From NCBI RefSeq assembly GCF_027172205.1, contig NC_070607.1, forward strand, positions 3,296,001-3,360,000: a stretch of DNA of 64,000 bases. The letters run 5' to 3'. Positions 50,526-60,339 of this stretch are shown here, in pieces. The notes beneath the pieces were generated by a model. The model ran no database searches. It saw only the letters and a program-made list of their open reading frames with translations, and was not told where the DNA came from. The first letter of the stretch is position 1. Each line of letters starts with the position of its first letter. The position numbers were made by a program, and so were the translations under genes. The stretch comes from Podarcis raffonei (lineage: Eukaryota > Chordata > Lepidosauria > Squamata > Lacertidae).

Positions 50526-50589
50526 CTGTATCAGTGTTGATTCAATTATCCTCATTTGGATCAGCGACCTGATTCAGCATCATATACAG
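50526..50589 (-). ncRNA. Candidate box C/D snoRNA, not assigned
   Basis: Stem ctgtat/atacag, C box ATGATGC at 50583-50577, D CTGA at 50534-50531, D' CTGA at 50564-50561, and a C'-like AATGAGGA at 50556-50549. Spacing fits a C/D snoRNA, and it sits between SNORD77-like and SNORD44. Its guides (tgaatcaggtcg and aattgaatcaaca) match no mammalian GAS5 snoRNA I know. SNORD78, expected hereabouts, was not found elsewhere, but the guides differ from U78. Confidence 0.55.
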
Positions 50590-51491
50590 CAGATTTAATG
50601 TCTACATATAACCTAATAACTACAGCATTGGCAACTACATAGAATGGCTGCTTTGAAACCTCTGGAGAACAAAGGCAGGACAGGACACAAACCACCCAAC
50701 AAATCCCAACACTATTTAGAAAAGCAAAGAATGTACTGGAAAATTCTCATATGCCTGGGGATAAATACAATTTGGATCAATACAACCACAGTGGACCAAA
50801 CAATAAGGGCTACTGAAATCTCCAGTCTCTTATTATTGCTGCAATTCATGCAGACCTGAGATTTAAGATGTGATTTAATACATGATGTAAAGTGTGTTAT
50901 GAGTATTTTAAGAAGTTCAAAGACTGATATAATCTGACCCATTACAGCGTAATGCAACCAAGTGTGCTTGGTAATAATATAACGGAGTGCGGAGAAACAG
51001 AAAACTTTTGGGCAGCCTAAGCATGCTGTGGGTCACTGCCGTTGTTCATGAGAGGTGCCCTGCCAATGCTCAAAATTCCCTTTCTGCCATAACTACACAT
51101 TCAAATTTTTCCATGAAACATACCTGTTTGGCCATGCTAAGGAGCTGGACTGAAATTTATAGTATAGCAGCAACTAGGCCATATTGCAGCATACAGTGCA
51201 AATGCAGACCCTGCAAGAAAATTTTAATTCTGTTACAACTTATTACCTTAATAGTCTAAATCCTCTTTTGCCAAACACTTTCACGCTGTTAATGGCATTA
51301 ACTGTTTGACTGGTTGCTTCAGTAGACATCTATAGTTTTTACCTAGGTAATATGCCTTGAGCTAAAAACGTTCCGTGTTTTTCCCCCCAAGTAGTAAATA
51401 GGCATATTATAAAATGGCCATCTCCTTGGCAAGCAAAGAATGTTGATGTTCGGCATTAAGTACAGAAATGATAGTACCATCAAAATAACGA

Positions 51492-51570
51492 GGATGCATC
51501 AGATAGGAGCGAAAGACATCTGCATTCATCACAGATTATCTGCTGAACTATGCTTTCATCACACACATCC
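51492..51570 (-). ncRNA. SNORD77/SNORD80-like box C/D snoRNA
   Basis: C box GTGATGA at 51562-51556, C' GTGATGA at 51532-51526, D CTGA at 51502-51499, stem ggatg/catcc. It occupies the SNORD77 position (after SNORD76) and has the shared guide catagttcagcaga, but also the full SNORD80 D guide gtctttcgctcctat. It is best read as a paralogue of the SNORD80 at 47576. Confidence 0.85.
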
Positions 51571-51649
51571 TTCAATCGCAATAGAGAAACCAAAGCAGCA
51601 TTTAATGCTGCTAGCTTGCTCAATTTAAGTATATGCCATTTAAAACTAC

Positions 51650-51863
51650 TAGTCATACCTTGGGTTACAGACGCTTCAGGTCGCGGTTTTTCGAGTTACG
51701 GACGCGCTGAAATCCGGAAGTACTGCAATGGGTTACTTCCAGGTTTCGAAGGTCACGTATGCGCAGAAGCGCCGAATCGCAAACTGCGTGTGCGCAGACA
51801 CAGCGCTGCGGGTTGCAAACGTGCCTCCCGCACGGATCATGTTCACAACCTGAGCATCCACTG
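51650..51863. mobile_element. Family C pogo-like MITE
   Basis: Left end 'gtcataccttgggttacagac', right end 'gagcatccactg' before TA; GC-rich 'gtgcgcagacacagcgctgc' interior as in 18906-19083. GAS5 intron. Confidence 0.7.
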
Positions 51864-52045
51864 TATATAAAACTCCCAGGAAAAGCTGGTAGAGGCTTTT
51901 ATACAGATTGCTTGATCTTCTGTAGGACACTTACCCAAATATCTTCCTTCTGTAAGTACCAAACCATTTATAAAACCCTGCAAGGAAAACAGCAAAAGTT
52001 ACAAAACCTTTAAAAACAATTTAGATGCCCCTTAAAAAATGTTCA

Positions 52046-52127
52046 GTGCCTCAGTTTCAATTATAGGTGGTTGAGCATTCTCATCATTCTAATCAAGAGT
52101 AGCAAATAAGTGTCATCATTGTGGCAC
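52046..52127 (-). ncRNA. SNORD76: SNORD76, box C/D snoRNA
   Basis: Stem gtgcc/ggcac, C box ATGATGA at 52119-52113, C' ATGATGA at 52087-52081, D CTGA at 52054-52051. The guide atttgctactcttga is the human U76 element (28S A2350). Confidence 0.92.
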
Positions 52128-52672
52128 AAAGTTAGTTCTCATTTAAGCAAGCTATATATTGCATTCTGAAAAAGCCTAAAGTTTTCTTTTAATCCAAAAC
52201 AGAAAATGTTACCTCCACAAATAGTATTGTCTTCACCTTCTGAGCCTATAAGGAAGCACACAAAAAAATATGTTAGAGCTCTCGTAAGTTAAAATGCTTC
52301 TAAAAACAAGTGGCCCCCCTAAAAACCTGGTATTTGACTGGAAATGCAAATCAGCATCAACCCTGCCATTGACCTGAAATAGTATTTCAGCCCAACATGC
52401 AACACAGAAATCTAAGCAACACAGGACTATAGCAGCAGTTTAACTGTAACCACTCTCAGCTTCAAACCAACCCATAAAGGATTTTTTAGTATATGTGGCA
52501 AACACTGTAGGGCTCTTGTAAACCATGCAAAGCCTAAACACTGGCCTGCAATATTCATTGAGGTACATTAGAGCTGCCATAAATTAATCTGCAACACAGG
52601 AGTATCTGACTTTGAACTAGCAGGGCTATTTTAAAATGCCTCGTTGAACACTGAATATACCCAGGTCCTAAT

Positions 52673-52744
52673 CCTGCTCAGAGATGTTGGTATTCATCAT
52701 ACTCTCAGATGTCCCTACCAACATCATTTATCATCATGTGCAGG
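52673..52744 (-). ncRNA. SNORD74: SNORD74, box C/D snoRNA
   Basis: Stem cctgc/gcagg, C box ATGATGA at 52737-52731, D' CTGA at 52708-52705, C' ATGATGA at 52700-52694, D CTGA at 52681-52678. The guide gttggtagggacat pairs with 28S UGUCCCUACC (C3820). First snoRNA of GAS5, as in human. Confidence 0.93.
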
Positions 52745-53040
52745 TACAGTGAAGGAGAGCTCATCCTTATCAGGAAATGGCTTTTTAAAAAAGATGCCAT
52801 GTGCTACCTTTGGTGCAGCTCACTTTACTTTTGTGAGAAGACTCGCTGCAACGGTTTCACTACCACACTCCAAATAAGGACTCCCCAGTGAGATTTCTTT
52901 TACATCCACTGTCCAAGTTATTAGTCTAGAAAATATACTTAGGGCAGGAGGAGAATTACTAGCCTGCAAGGGGTGGCGGCTCCATTCACTGAATTTTAAT
53001 GCTAGGTATAGAGGAAGGACAGGACATTTGCCATTTCTGC

Positions 53041-53250
53041 GAACCAGTGCGGCGCAGTGGCTAGAGAGGCAGACTAGGCCCCCTGCCAGAAACTCGCCCG
53101 CTGATCTTGGCCAGTCACTCCCTCCGTCCAGCCTGCCTCACAAGGTTGTTGTGGGCATTCAATTGGCCGGGGGGGGGGCGGCGCACTAGGCACGCGGCCT
53201 TGAGGTCCGGGGGGGGGGCTAAGGAACGAGATAAATGCAAGAAATAAACA
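53041..53250 (+). mobile_element. tRNA-derived SINE, diverged
   Basis: 'cagtgcggcgcagtggctagag' head, 'gatcttggccagtcactccc', 'gcctcacaaggttgttgtgg', ends 'gataaatgcaagaaataa'. Same broad family as 3105-3345. First GAS5 intron. Confidence 0.6.
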
Positions 53251-53439
53251 ATTCCTCAGCCATTCCCGAGTTGCAATATCCGCTCACCATCCAAATCAAG
53301 CTATTTCTGAGATCTATTCGGCCCTCCTGGGAAACTGATCTGAGTGAATGCTAAATAAGCCCCGGGCGAAGTTAAGGCATTGCCAGAACTACGTTAAAAG
53401 CCGCCATCTGCTCCACTTAGGTCTCCTTAAGCTTCACCT

Positions 53440-54420
53440 TTTCGACCACCCCGACCCCCCCCCCCGGCGTGCAGATTTCATTCCCGCCAAAGGTTCTGCA
53501 CTTCGTTTGCTACTCCGAAGAAGGGCCTCGCTCGTCACTGATGAGCCTTTTAGAATTGGTATTCAGACAGCCGCTCCTGCCTTTCCCTCCTCCTCCTACT
53601 GCGAGAGCGGAGGGCCATTCTGGAAACGGGGGCGCGCGCCGCCCAGGCGCCACTAGCTCGCAAGGCCGAGCAGCCAAGGGGGCCTGTGCGGGCCGGCGCG
53701 GCCATCCGCCTCCATCCAGCGCCCCCCCCGAGCCATCCGCGGGGGACGACACTTCCTAGGCAACCCGCGCGCTCCATAAAGCCCTACTGTAATGGAACTG
53801 GCTGAGAAAGGAAGAAAAGCGAAGAAACCCGAACACTCACCATGGTCCCCAAAGGAGAGCAGAGCTCGAGCAATGGCGACCTAGCAAAGAGGGAGCAACG
53901 TGGGGCCTCTCTCATTATATAGGCACGCAGGCCCCGCCCTCCCTGGGATCACGTGAGGGCGCGAGGCTTAATTTGCACGGCCCCGCCCCCAGGGGCGAAG
54001 AAGAAAAGATCTCGGTCCCGCCTCCCCACGTCCCCCCACCAATCCGGCGCGCCGGGGGTCACGAGACGCCTCCCCCGGGCCCCCTCCCCATGGCGGGCTC
54101 GCGCCTCTGGGCGGGGCTGCCGGACGAGAAGCCTGGAGGAAAGCTAGTCAATCAGAATAAGCGTCGGGGAAAGGGGGATGTTCTTCCGGGGCGTTGCCCG
54201 TCTGGGGGGTTTCGCTTCCGGAAGGGTGTTCGGGCTCGTCCCACCCCCCGCCCCCCACCCCTGGAGGTACGTAGACGGTATATTTCGGTCCCCTCGGGAA
54301 AGGGAAGGAGGCCTGGAGAGCGGCCGCCTCTCTCTTCTTCCCCCCCACGCCCCCACGCCTCTCAGGTGGACCCTCAGGAGGCCCCCCCTGGGCTGGCCTA
54401 ACCTGCTCCCGGAATGAGGG
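53440..54420. promoter_or_regulatory. Divergent CpG-rich promoter of GAS5 (-) and ZBTB37 (+)
   Basis: Very GC-rich with frequent CpG. Visible: GAS5 TATA box, GC boxes 'gccccgccct' (about 53931) and 'ggccccgcccccagggg' (about 53980), and the E-box CACGTG at 53950-53955. A non-coding first exon of ZBTB37 probably lies at about 54150-54266, ending at the donor GGAG|GTACGT. Start sites are inferred. Confidence 0.7.
53915..53921 (-). promoter_or_regulatory. GAS5: GAS5 TATA box
   Basis: TATATAA on minus, about 25 bases upstream of a pyrimidine tract (CTCCCTCTTTGC) that suits the start of a 5'TOP RNA. The TATA is flanked by CpG-rich sequence, so it stands out. Confidence 0.7.
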
Positions 54421-56760
54421 GGCTCCCTGCCGGACCCCAATTCGTAGCCCTCCCCTGTCTCTTAGCAACTCAGTTTGCTCCTCCTTTGAACTGCTTCTGG
54501 CTAAAAGGTCGTGCGACCCCCACCCTCTTTTCCTTATTCCACCGCCTCCAGCCAGGGAAGGAATGTCAATATTCATTTATTTCGGTCTCTCTCGACTCAC
54601 TGTTTTTAATTGCCCCTCGTCTCTCCCTGGCTGCTTTGTAATGTTCTGGCGTGTTGAGGGCTTTGGCATGCTGAGAGGTCCTGCCCAGGGTGCTGCGCTT
54701 CCTGCGTGGGTGAGGGCATTAGGGACAAGGAGCGGGAGGGGTGAAGCCTGGACCACCGTCATTAAAACGGGCATTGCTACTGTGTTGCGATTGCATCTCC
54801 TAGCTTTTGTATCCTATTAAAGGTGGTTGTTCTTTCTCTTGGTACAACTATACTTTATTCCATTCTAATGATTTGGGGTATCTTGTTTCTATTGCTTCCC
54901 TTCTGTTTTCTTAGTTCATACAAGAAAGGGATAGTCTGTGCAGGGAGTATGCAAATAATGTTGACTTTTGTGCCCACTTAAATGTATTTTGGAGCAGTGG
55001 TGTCCAGTCATTTACCTAAGGTGGACTCTCTAGACTAGCATTATCCAAACTTGTTTTTTATCCAAGGCATGCTCTGAAACTGTCAAGGAAATTCCTTGCC
55101 TTTAAGGAGTGTGATTGAAGTGATAGATTAAACTAAAACACAGCAAATGAGTGCTCCCCCTGAAGAATGAAATGCTAAAGCGTTTGTTATCACCTCAAAT
55201 TATGAATGTCTAAAGGCCCAGTTACAAAGACTATAGAAGATATGGGATCCAAAATAATATCTGCCCCTTATGTTTGGGCAGCATCATTCAGAATTAACCA
55301 CCTTTTGAGTATCCCACATCAGCCAGATTCATTGGTCTTCAACTGGAGTGGACACCCCTGTACAATATGAATGGCTTCACAACCTCTCCCACCTCAAAAG
55401 GTGTGTTTTCTGTGTTTAATCATTGCATAGAAGAAGGAATTTAAATTGATGCAGATTTTCTTTTCATAACCCTGTTCTTACAAGCCGAATCTGCCATATT
55501 CCTTTTCAGTTGACAGTATAGCAGCCTGGCTATCTTTGCCTCTACGCTCCATATACAGAAAAGGGGGGGAAAAAACATATACGGTAGACTAAAAGTGGGT
55601 CTCCTGAAAATTTAAGATGAGTTCCCAGTCTGAAAAAAATAGTACTACTTATTCACAATACTGTTGTGGTAGGGTACTGTTATCACAAAGCAGGAGGATA
55701 GATGGCGCACCCTGTCAAAAGCAGCAGATGAATGAAAGGGTTCTTTTCAAAGCCCCTAGCCTCGTTGTTACAGCCCATTGTCTAGTGCTTGCTGTCATAC
55801 CCACAATGCTCTATCAGCACAAGCTGCTTCCAGATCTATAAATCTTTGCATCACTTAGAAGTGAACCCCAAATCCACCCCACTCTCTGGGATACTGCTTC
55901 AGGAAGCATCTGTTTTCATTCATAAGTTTAGGCGGCAGCAGATCTATCCAGTTAGGTAGGTACAGAAAACCCCAGCTGTAACACAGGGTGTGATTTCAGA
56001 TCACTGATGCTCCTAAAGCAGGCATGGTCAAACTTGGCCCTCCAGCTGTTTTGGGACTACAACTCCCATCATCCCTAGCTAACAGGACTAGTGGTCAGAG
56101 ATTATGGGAATTGTAGTCCCAAAGCAGCTGGAGGGCCAAGTTTGACCATGCCTGTCCTAAAGCTTGGTATGCTGATTCCTCTGTGTAGTTAAGATGTTTA
56201 TTCCTAATCATTCTGCCATAGTTGCTTTTGTGTGGTCTCCATGACCTTCCCAGCAGAAATCTGTTCTTAGCAACAGAAAGAAAGGCAGAAGTCCAAAGCT
56301 GTGTTGGTCTCTCTAAAAATAGTGCACAAATTCATGATTTGCCCTTTGAGCACTTTGTAAATTGGTCCCAAACATTTATTGCTACAACTTTTAAAAGGCT
56401 TCAAAACACTTATTTCTTCTCTTATTGTTAACTGATGCTGTTCTTTATGGTATTAAGATGAATACCCAAGGGAGAAAGTTTAGACTATGTGTAATGTTAT
56501 GTACAATGGAGGCCAACCTTGACTGCTTTTCTCAACCCCTCTAAATATGGTTGTGTAAGCAACTAATTTTGAGCAATACGTTCTTTAAAAGAACTTGTAT
56601 TTTATCCTCTTGTGAAAGACAATCATATCTGAAAGTGTGTGCAAATTCATTGTCTGAGAACTATTTATGGACACTCTTGTCTTCCTTGTGTAGTATGAGA
56701 AGCAGGCATAAAGAGAAATATTTTCTAATGCTTCCTGTGGTGCCATTTTGTTGTTGTTAG
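54267..56760 (+). other. ZBTB37 first intron, contents
   Basis: Contains the hAT-like MITE at 56019-56154. The rest (54430-56010 and 56165-56760) shows no repeat or gene that I recognise. It ends at the acceptor ttgttgttag|ggttg (56760). Confidence 0.5.
56019..56154. mobile_element. Palindromic hAT-like MITE, copy 1
   Basis: CAGGCATGGTCAAACTTGG ... CCAAGTTTGACCATGCCTG, perfect 8-bp duplication tcctaaag (56011-56018, 56155-56162). The arms are complementary for nearly the whole length. Confidence 0.88.
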
Positions 56761-56788
56761 GGTTGCTCCACCTACAACTGGAGCCGAC

Positions 56789-59700
56789 ATGGAGAAAAGT
56801 GGAAACATTCAGCTGGAGATTCCTGACTTCAGCAATTCTGTCCTGAGCCACCTCAACCAGCTGCGCATGCAGGGCCGGCTATGTGACATTGTAGTCAATG
56901 TGCAGGGCCAAGCATTCAGAGCACACAAAGTAGTACTGGCTGCCAGTTCACCTTACTTCCGGGACCACATGTCGCTCAACGAGATGAGTACGGTTTCCAT
57001 CTCTGTCATCAAAAATCCCACTGTTTTTGAACAACTCCTCTCTTTTTGCTACACGGGCCGGATATGCCTCCAGTTGGCTGATATCATAAGCTACCTGACT
57101 GCAGCAAGTTTCCTGCAGATGCAACATGTTATAGACAAGTGCACACAGATCTTGGAGGGCATTCATTTCAAAATTAACGTAGCCGGCGTTGAAGCAGAAT
57201 TGAGCCAAACCAGGGCAAAGCATCAAGAACGGCCTCCAGAATCTCACCGGGCTTCCCCATCTCTGAATCGCTCTCTGAGTCCACACCACAGCACCCCGAA
57301 AGGAAGCCGCATGGGCCAGGTCAGCACTGTGCTGGACATTCGGGAACTTAGTCCTCCTGAGGAGTCTACAAGCCCTCAGATAATTGAGCAGAGCTCGGAT
57401 GTGGAGAGCAGGGAGCCCATACTGAGGATTAATAGGGCAGGTCAGTGGTATGTGGAGACGGGAGTGGCAGACCATGGTGGGCAGGGTGACGATGAGGTCA
57501 AAGTTCTTGGAGCAGTACGAATCAAAACGGAGAACCTGGAGGAGTGGCTGGGGACAGAAAACCAGCCATCCGGAGAAGATGGGAGCAGTGCTGAGGAGGT
57601 CACTGCCATGGTGATTGATACCACAGGCCATGGATCAATGGGACAGGAAAGTTACACATTAGGCTCATCAGGAGCAAAAGTGGCCAGGCCAACCAGCACA
57701 GAGATTGACAGGTGAGACTTTCTGTTCTTAAAAACTGATTTGCTTCCAAGAGTGTTCTGGGCATTGTACAGAATCTACAAGCACCATGATGCTCACCGTC
57801 TAGAGCTTGCTGTCTAAAAAAGTCATTGAAGATGGGGCATGATTAAAACGACATATGAAAGTTGCAGTTTGTAGAGGATTAACAGCAGAAAGTGCATAAA
57901 TGGTGATCTGGACAGTCAATAAGCTCTAGAGTGGGACTTTATCTTCCCCAGGCAGAGATCTGCTCAGCTTTTGTAGCAGGGGAGGGGGGATCAGAAGCTG
58001 TGAAAGGCATAACTTCTTCATATTAGAAATTTCTAGTAAAGTCCCTAACATACACAAGATCAATAACCCTTTCTCAGAAGTGGTTTCCGCGGTATGAGTT
58101 TAATACCTTCTACACCAAGTTTACTGTGTTTTTCAGTAGTCTCATATCTGCCTCCCCCCCCCCCCGCCCCAGCACTGGTATTTATTTATCTATTCACTGT
58201 ATTTTATCTAAACTAATGGTTGATTCCACTTTACCATTTAACTTGTATAAAGCCTGCCACACCCTGAAGGCTCAAGAGATGATAACAGTAATTTTTGTAG
58301 CACTTGCATCCAGAACACACTTGAGCAGCTTCAAAACATAAAATATGCTGAAAACCTCGACCCCCTTAATCCTAATCAAAAAGGTTGCACAGGGCTGGCA
58401 TAGATCACTAAGGGAGAGGAATTCCATAGTTGTGAATCAGTCACTGAGAACACAACACCTCTTTGGTTCATTTCAGCCATCATCTCAGTCCATTCCAAAC
58501 AGATTCAAGCTGCTTGCCTGCTTTCTTTTTTACATTTTCCCAGTTTTCCCATCTCCAGGTACAATGACCTCTGAAGGCAAGGCAATGACCATGTGGTCAT
58601 CACACCAAGCCATGATCTTCAAAACATGGTCTGTCTATTCTGACCTCATGGTGAATTTTCCATAATGAAGTTTCTTTACTGTGGTTTAGCAGGATGACTG
58701 AGTTGACCCTTTTTGTTGGCATAATGTTGCTACTTGAAAAAGAAATATTAGTACTGAGAGAGCATTTCTGGCTCTTCTTGTTGAGGTGGCAGTCACAGGT
58801 TCATGCGTCAGGCATAGCAGTATGTAAAACAAAGGTACAGTGGTACCTCTGGATACAAACAGGATCTGTTCCAGAGCCCCGTTTGCATCCTGAAGTAAAC
58901 GTAAGTCGCATTTCACCGCTTCCGCGCATGACATCATTTTGAGCGTCTGCGCATGCACGAGCGGCGAATTCTGGAAGTAACGTGCTCTGTTACTTCCGGG
59001 TCGCTGTGGAGTGCAACCCGAAAATATTCATCCCGAAGCTACTTCAACCCAAGGTATGACTGTAATGCCAAGTTAAATTATTCTTAATTCTTTGACAGAT
59101 GGGAGTGCTGCTGCTTATAAATGGTAGAATGTACATCAACTAGTTGTGAAAAGCTTACTCATAGTTGTAGTCATTTTATTTATATACTGCATTTTCTACA
59201 AATGCAAATGTGCTCAAAGCAGTTTATAGAAAATAAGCTGTAAAAATGCAGTAATACAATAACCATAATCAATAATAAAGCTAATGTCACTTCAACATAA
59301 AACTAAAAAGTAAACGATTAACAAAATATGTCAAATGTATACAAATATTAAGTTTAGCAGTAGGTCAGCTAGCAGTATCCCAGAGTAGCCCCCAGGCTAC
59401 TGGCATTAATACCTAACAACTCATCCCCCAAACATGAACTCAAATGCTCAGAAACCTCCTCAAAGTTCTTTTGGCAGCTGCTCCTTACAAAGGCTCTTGG
59501 GGAAGCTGGGTATCACTTGCTGGCAAGCCCACTCCCCAGGCTATAAATGTTCCATAAACTGAAGTTTGAGGAATATTTCTGGCTTGGACAGAAATATGCC
59601 TAATAAGATCCACTGTCTCAACTTCTACATGAGTGAATAGGCCTGTGACACTGTTCATCCTCTTTAGTCACTCTAACAAATTTCCTTTCCCCAGGAAGCT

Positions 59701-60036
59701 AAGCTGCTCCTCAGTCCATCTCTAAGTTGCTGGGCTGCCTTAAAAGATTTCATTGCTGCCAAATCAATGTTGGTATACACACACACACACACCTCACCTT
59801 TTGTCCAGTCCCAGCTGCCCCACTCCTAATGTTATTGACTAATATTATCGAGCAGAAGTTCTGATTCTTCCCATGTCTTTGTTCAAAGTATCATAATATT
59901 TCCCAACTATCCATTAATCTCTATTTTCGTTTGCAGATTTAGCCCTTCTGGTAGTGTGGTTACTGTAAATGAGCGGTACAGGTCAAAAAGTGAATCTCCA
60001 TGGCGGGTGGATGAACCCAAACAACCCAGTTCCCAG
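56789..60036 (+). CDS. ZBTB37: ZBTB37, N-terminal coding exons (partial)
   Basis: BTB zinc-finger transcription factor. Two coding exons are in the window: 56761-57711 (start ATG 56789, context GCCGACATGG) and 59937-60036, joined in phase by AG|A. The BTB domain is at about residues 24-120: LSHLNQLRMQGRLCDIVVNV, FRAHKVVLAASSPYFRDHMS, FEQLLSFCYTGRICL. An acidic and Ser-rich linker follows (ELSPPEESTSPQIIE, ILRINRAGQWYVETGV, IKTENLEEWLG), nearly as in human. The second exon ends DEPKQPSSQ at the donor CAG|GTAGGT. The three C2H2 fingers known for the family must lie beyond 64000. Specific targets are not known to me. Confidence 0.95.
58838..59062. mobile_element. Family C pogo-like MITE
   Basis: CAGTGGTACCTCTGGATACAA ... 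CCCAAGGTATGACTG with TA on both sides (58836-58837, 59063-59064). Close sister of 34552-34797. ZBTB37 intron. The rest of this intron holds L2-like LINE tail sequence from about 59150 and a short (AC)n at 59778. Confidence 0.8.
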
Positions 60037-60084
60037 GTAGGTATCCCTAACTTGGGCTTTACTGCTGCAGTTATTCATATAGAT

Positions 60085-60220
60085 CAGGCATGGTCAAACT
60101 TGGTCCTCCAGCTGTTTTGGGACTACAACTCCCATCATCCCTGACCACTGTTCCTGTTAGCTAGGGATGATGGGAGTTGTAGTCCCAAAACATCTGGAGG
60201 GCCAACTTTGGCCACTCCTG
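60085..60220. mobile_element. Palindromic hAT-like MITE, copy 2
   Basis: CAGGCATGGTCAAACTTGG ... GGCCACTCCTG with perfect 8-bp duplication atatagat (60077-60084, 60221-60228). Starts 48 bp after a ZBTB37 donor. Just beyond it 'atagattgtct' repeats three times. Confidence 0.85.
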
Positions 60221-60339
60221 ATATAGATTGTCTATAGATTGTCTATAGATTGTCTATAGATATACTTTGTAGTGGAGGGCTGGGGAATGGACATACAGCA
60301 CCCTTCTTGAAAGCATAGTCTGAAAGACATGACACAATG

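Larger units (their letters stand above)
46806..53893 (-). ncRNA. GAS5: GAS5, snoRNA host gene (non-coding)
   Basis: Host transcript of intronic box C/D snoRNAs between DARS2 and ZBTB37, exactly as in mammals. It makes a spliced non-coding RNA (in mammals translation-coupled decay and glucocorticoid-receptor decoy roles are reported) while its introns yield rRNA methylation guides. Start: TATATAA at 53921-53915 and a pyrimidine-rich 5'TOP-like CTCCCTCTTTGC at about 53895. First donor CCATG|GTGAGT after 53841. Last exon begins at 47075 after the acceptor ttcttcttcatcctag. Other acceptors sit about 70 nt past each snoRNA, for example tgtgcag|att at 47513 and attacag|att near 47841. The 3' end is not determined; an AATAAA at 45904-45899 is possible. 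Internal exons are not modelled. Confidence 0.85.

Noticed and set aside
56948-57631. 227-codon frame opposite the ZBTB37 exon
   Set aside because: It is the antisense shadow of a strongly conserved BTB coding exon.
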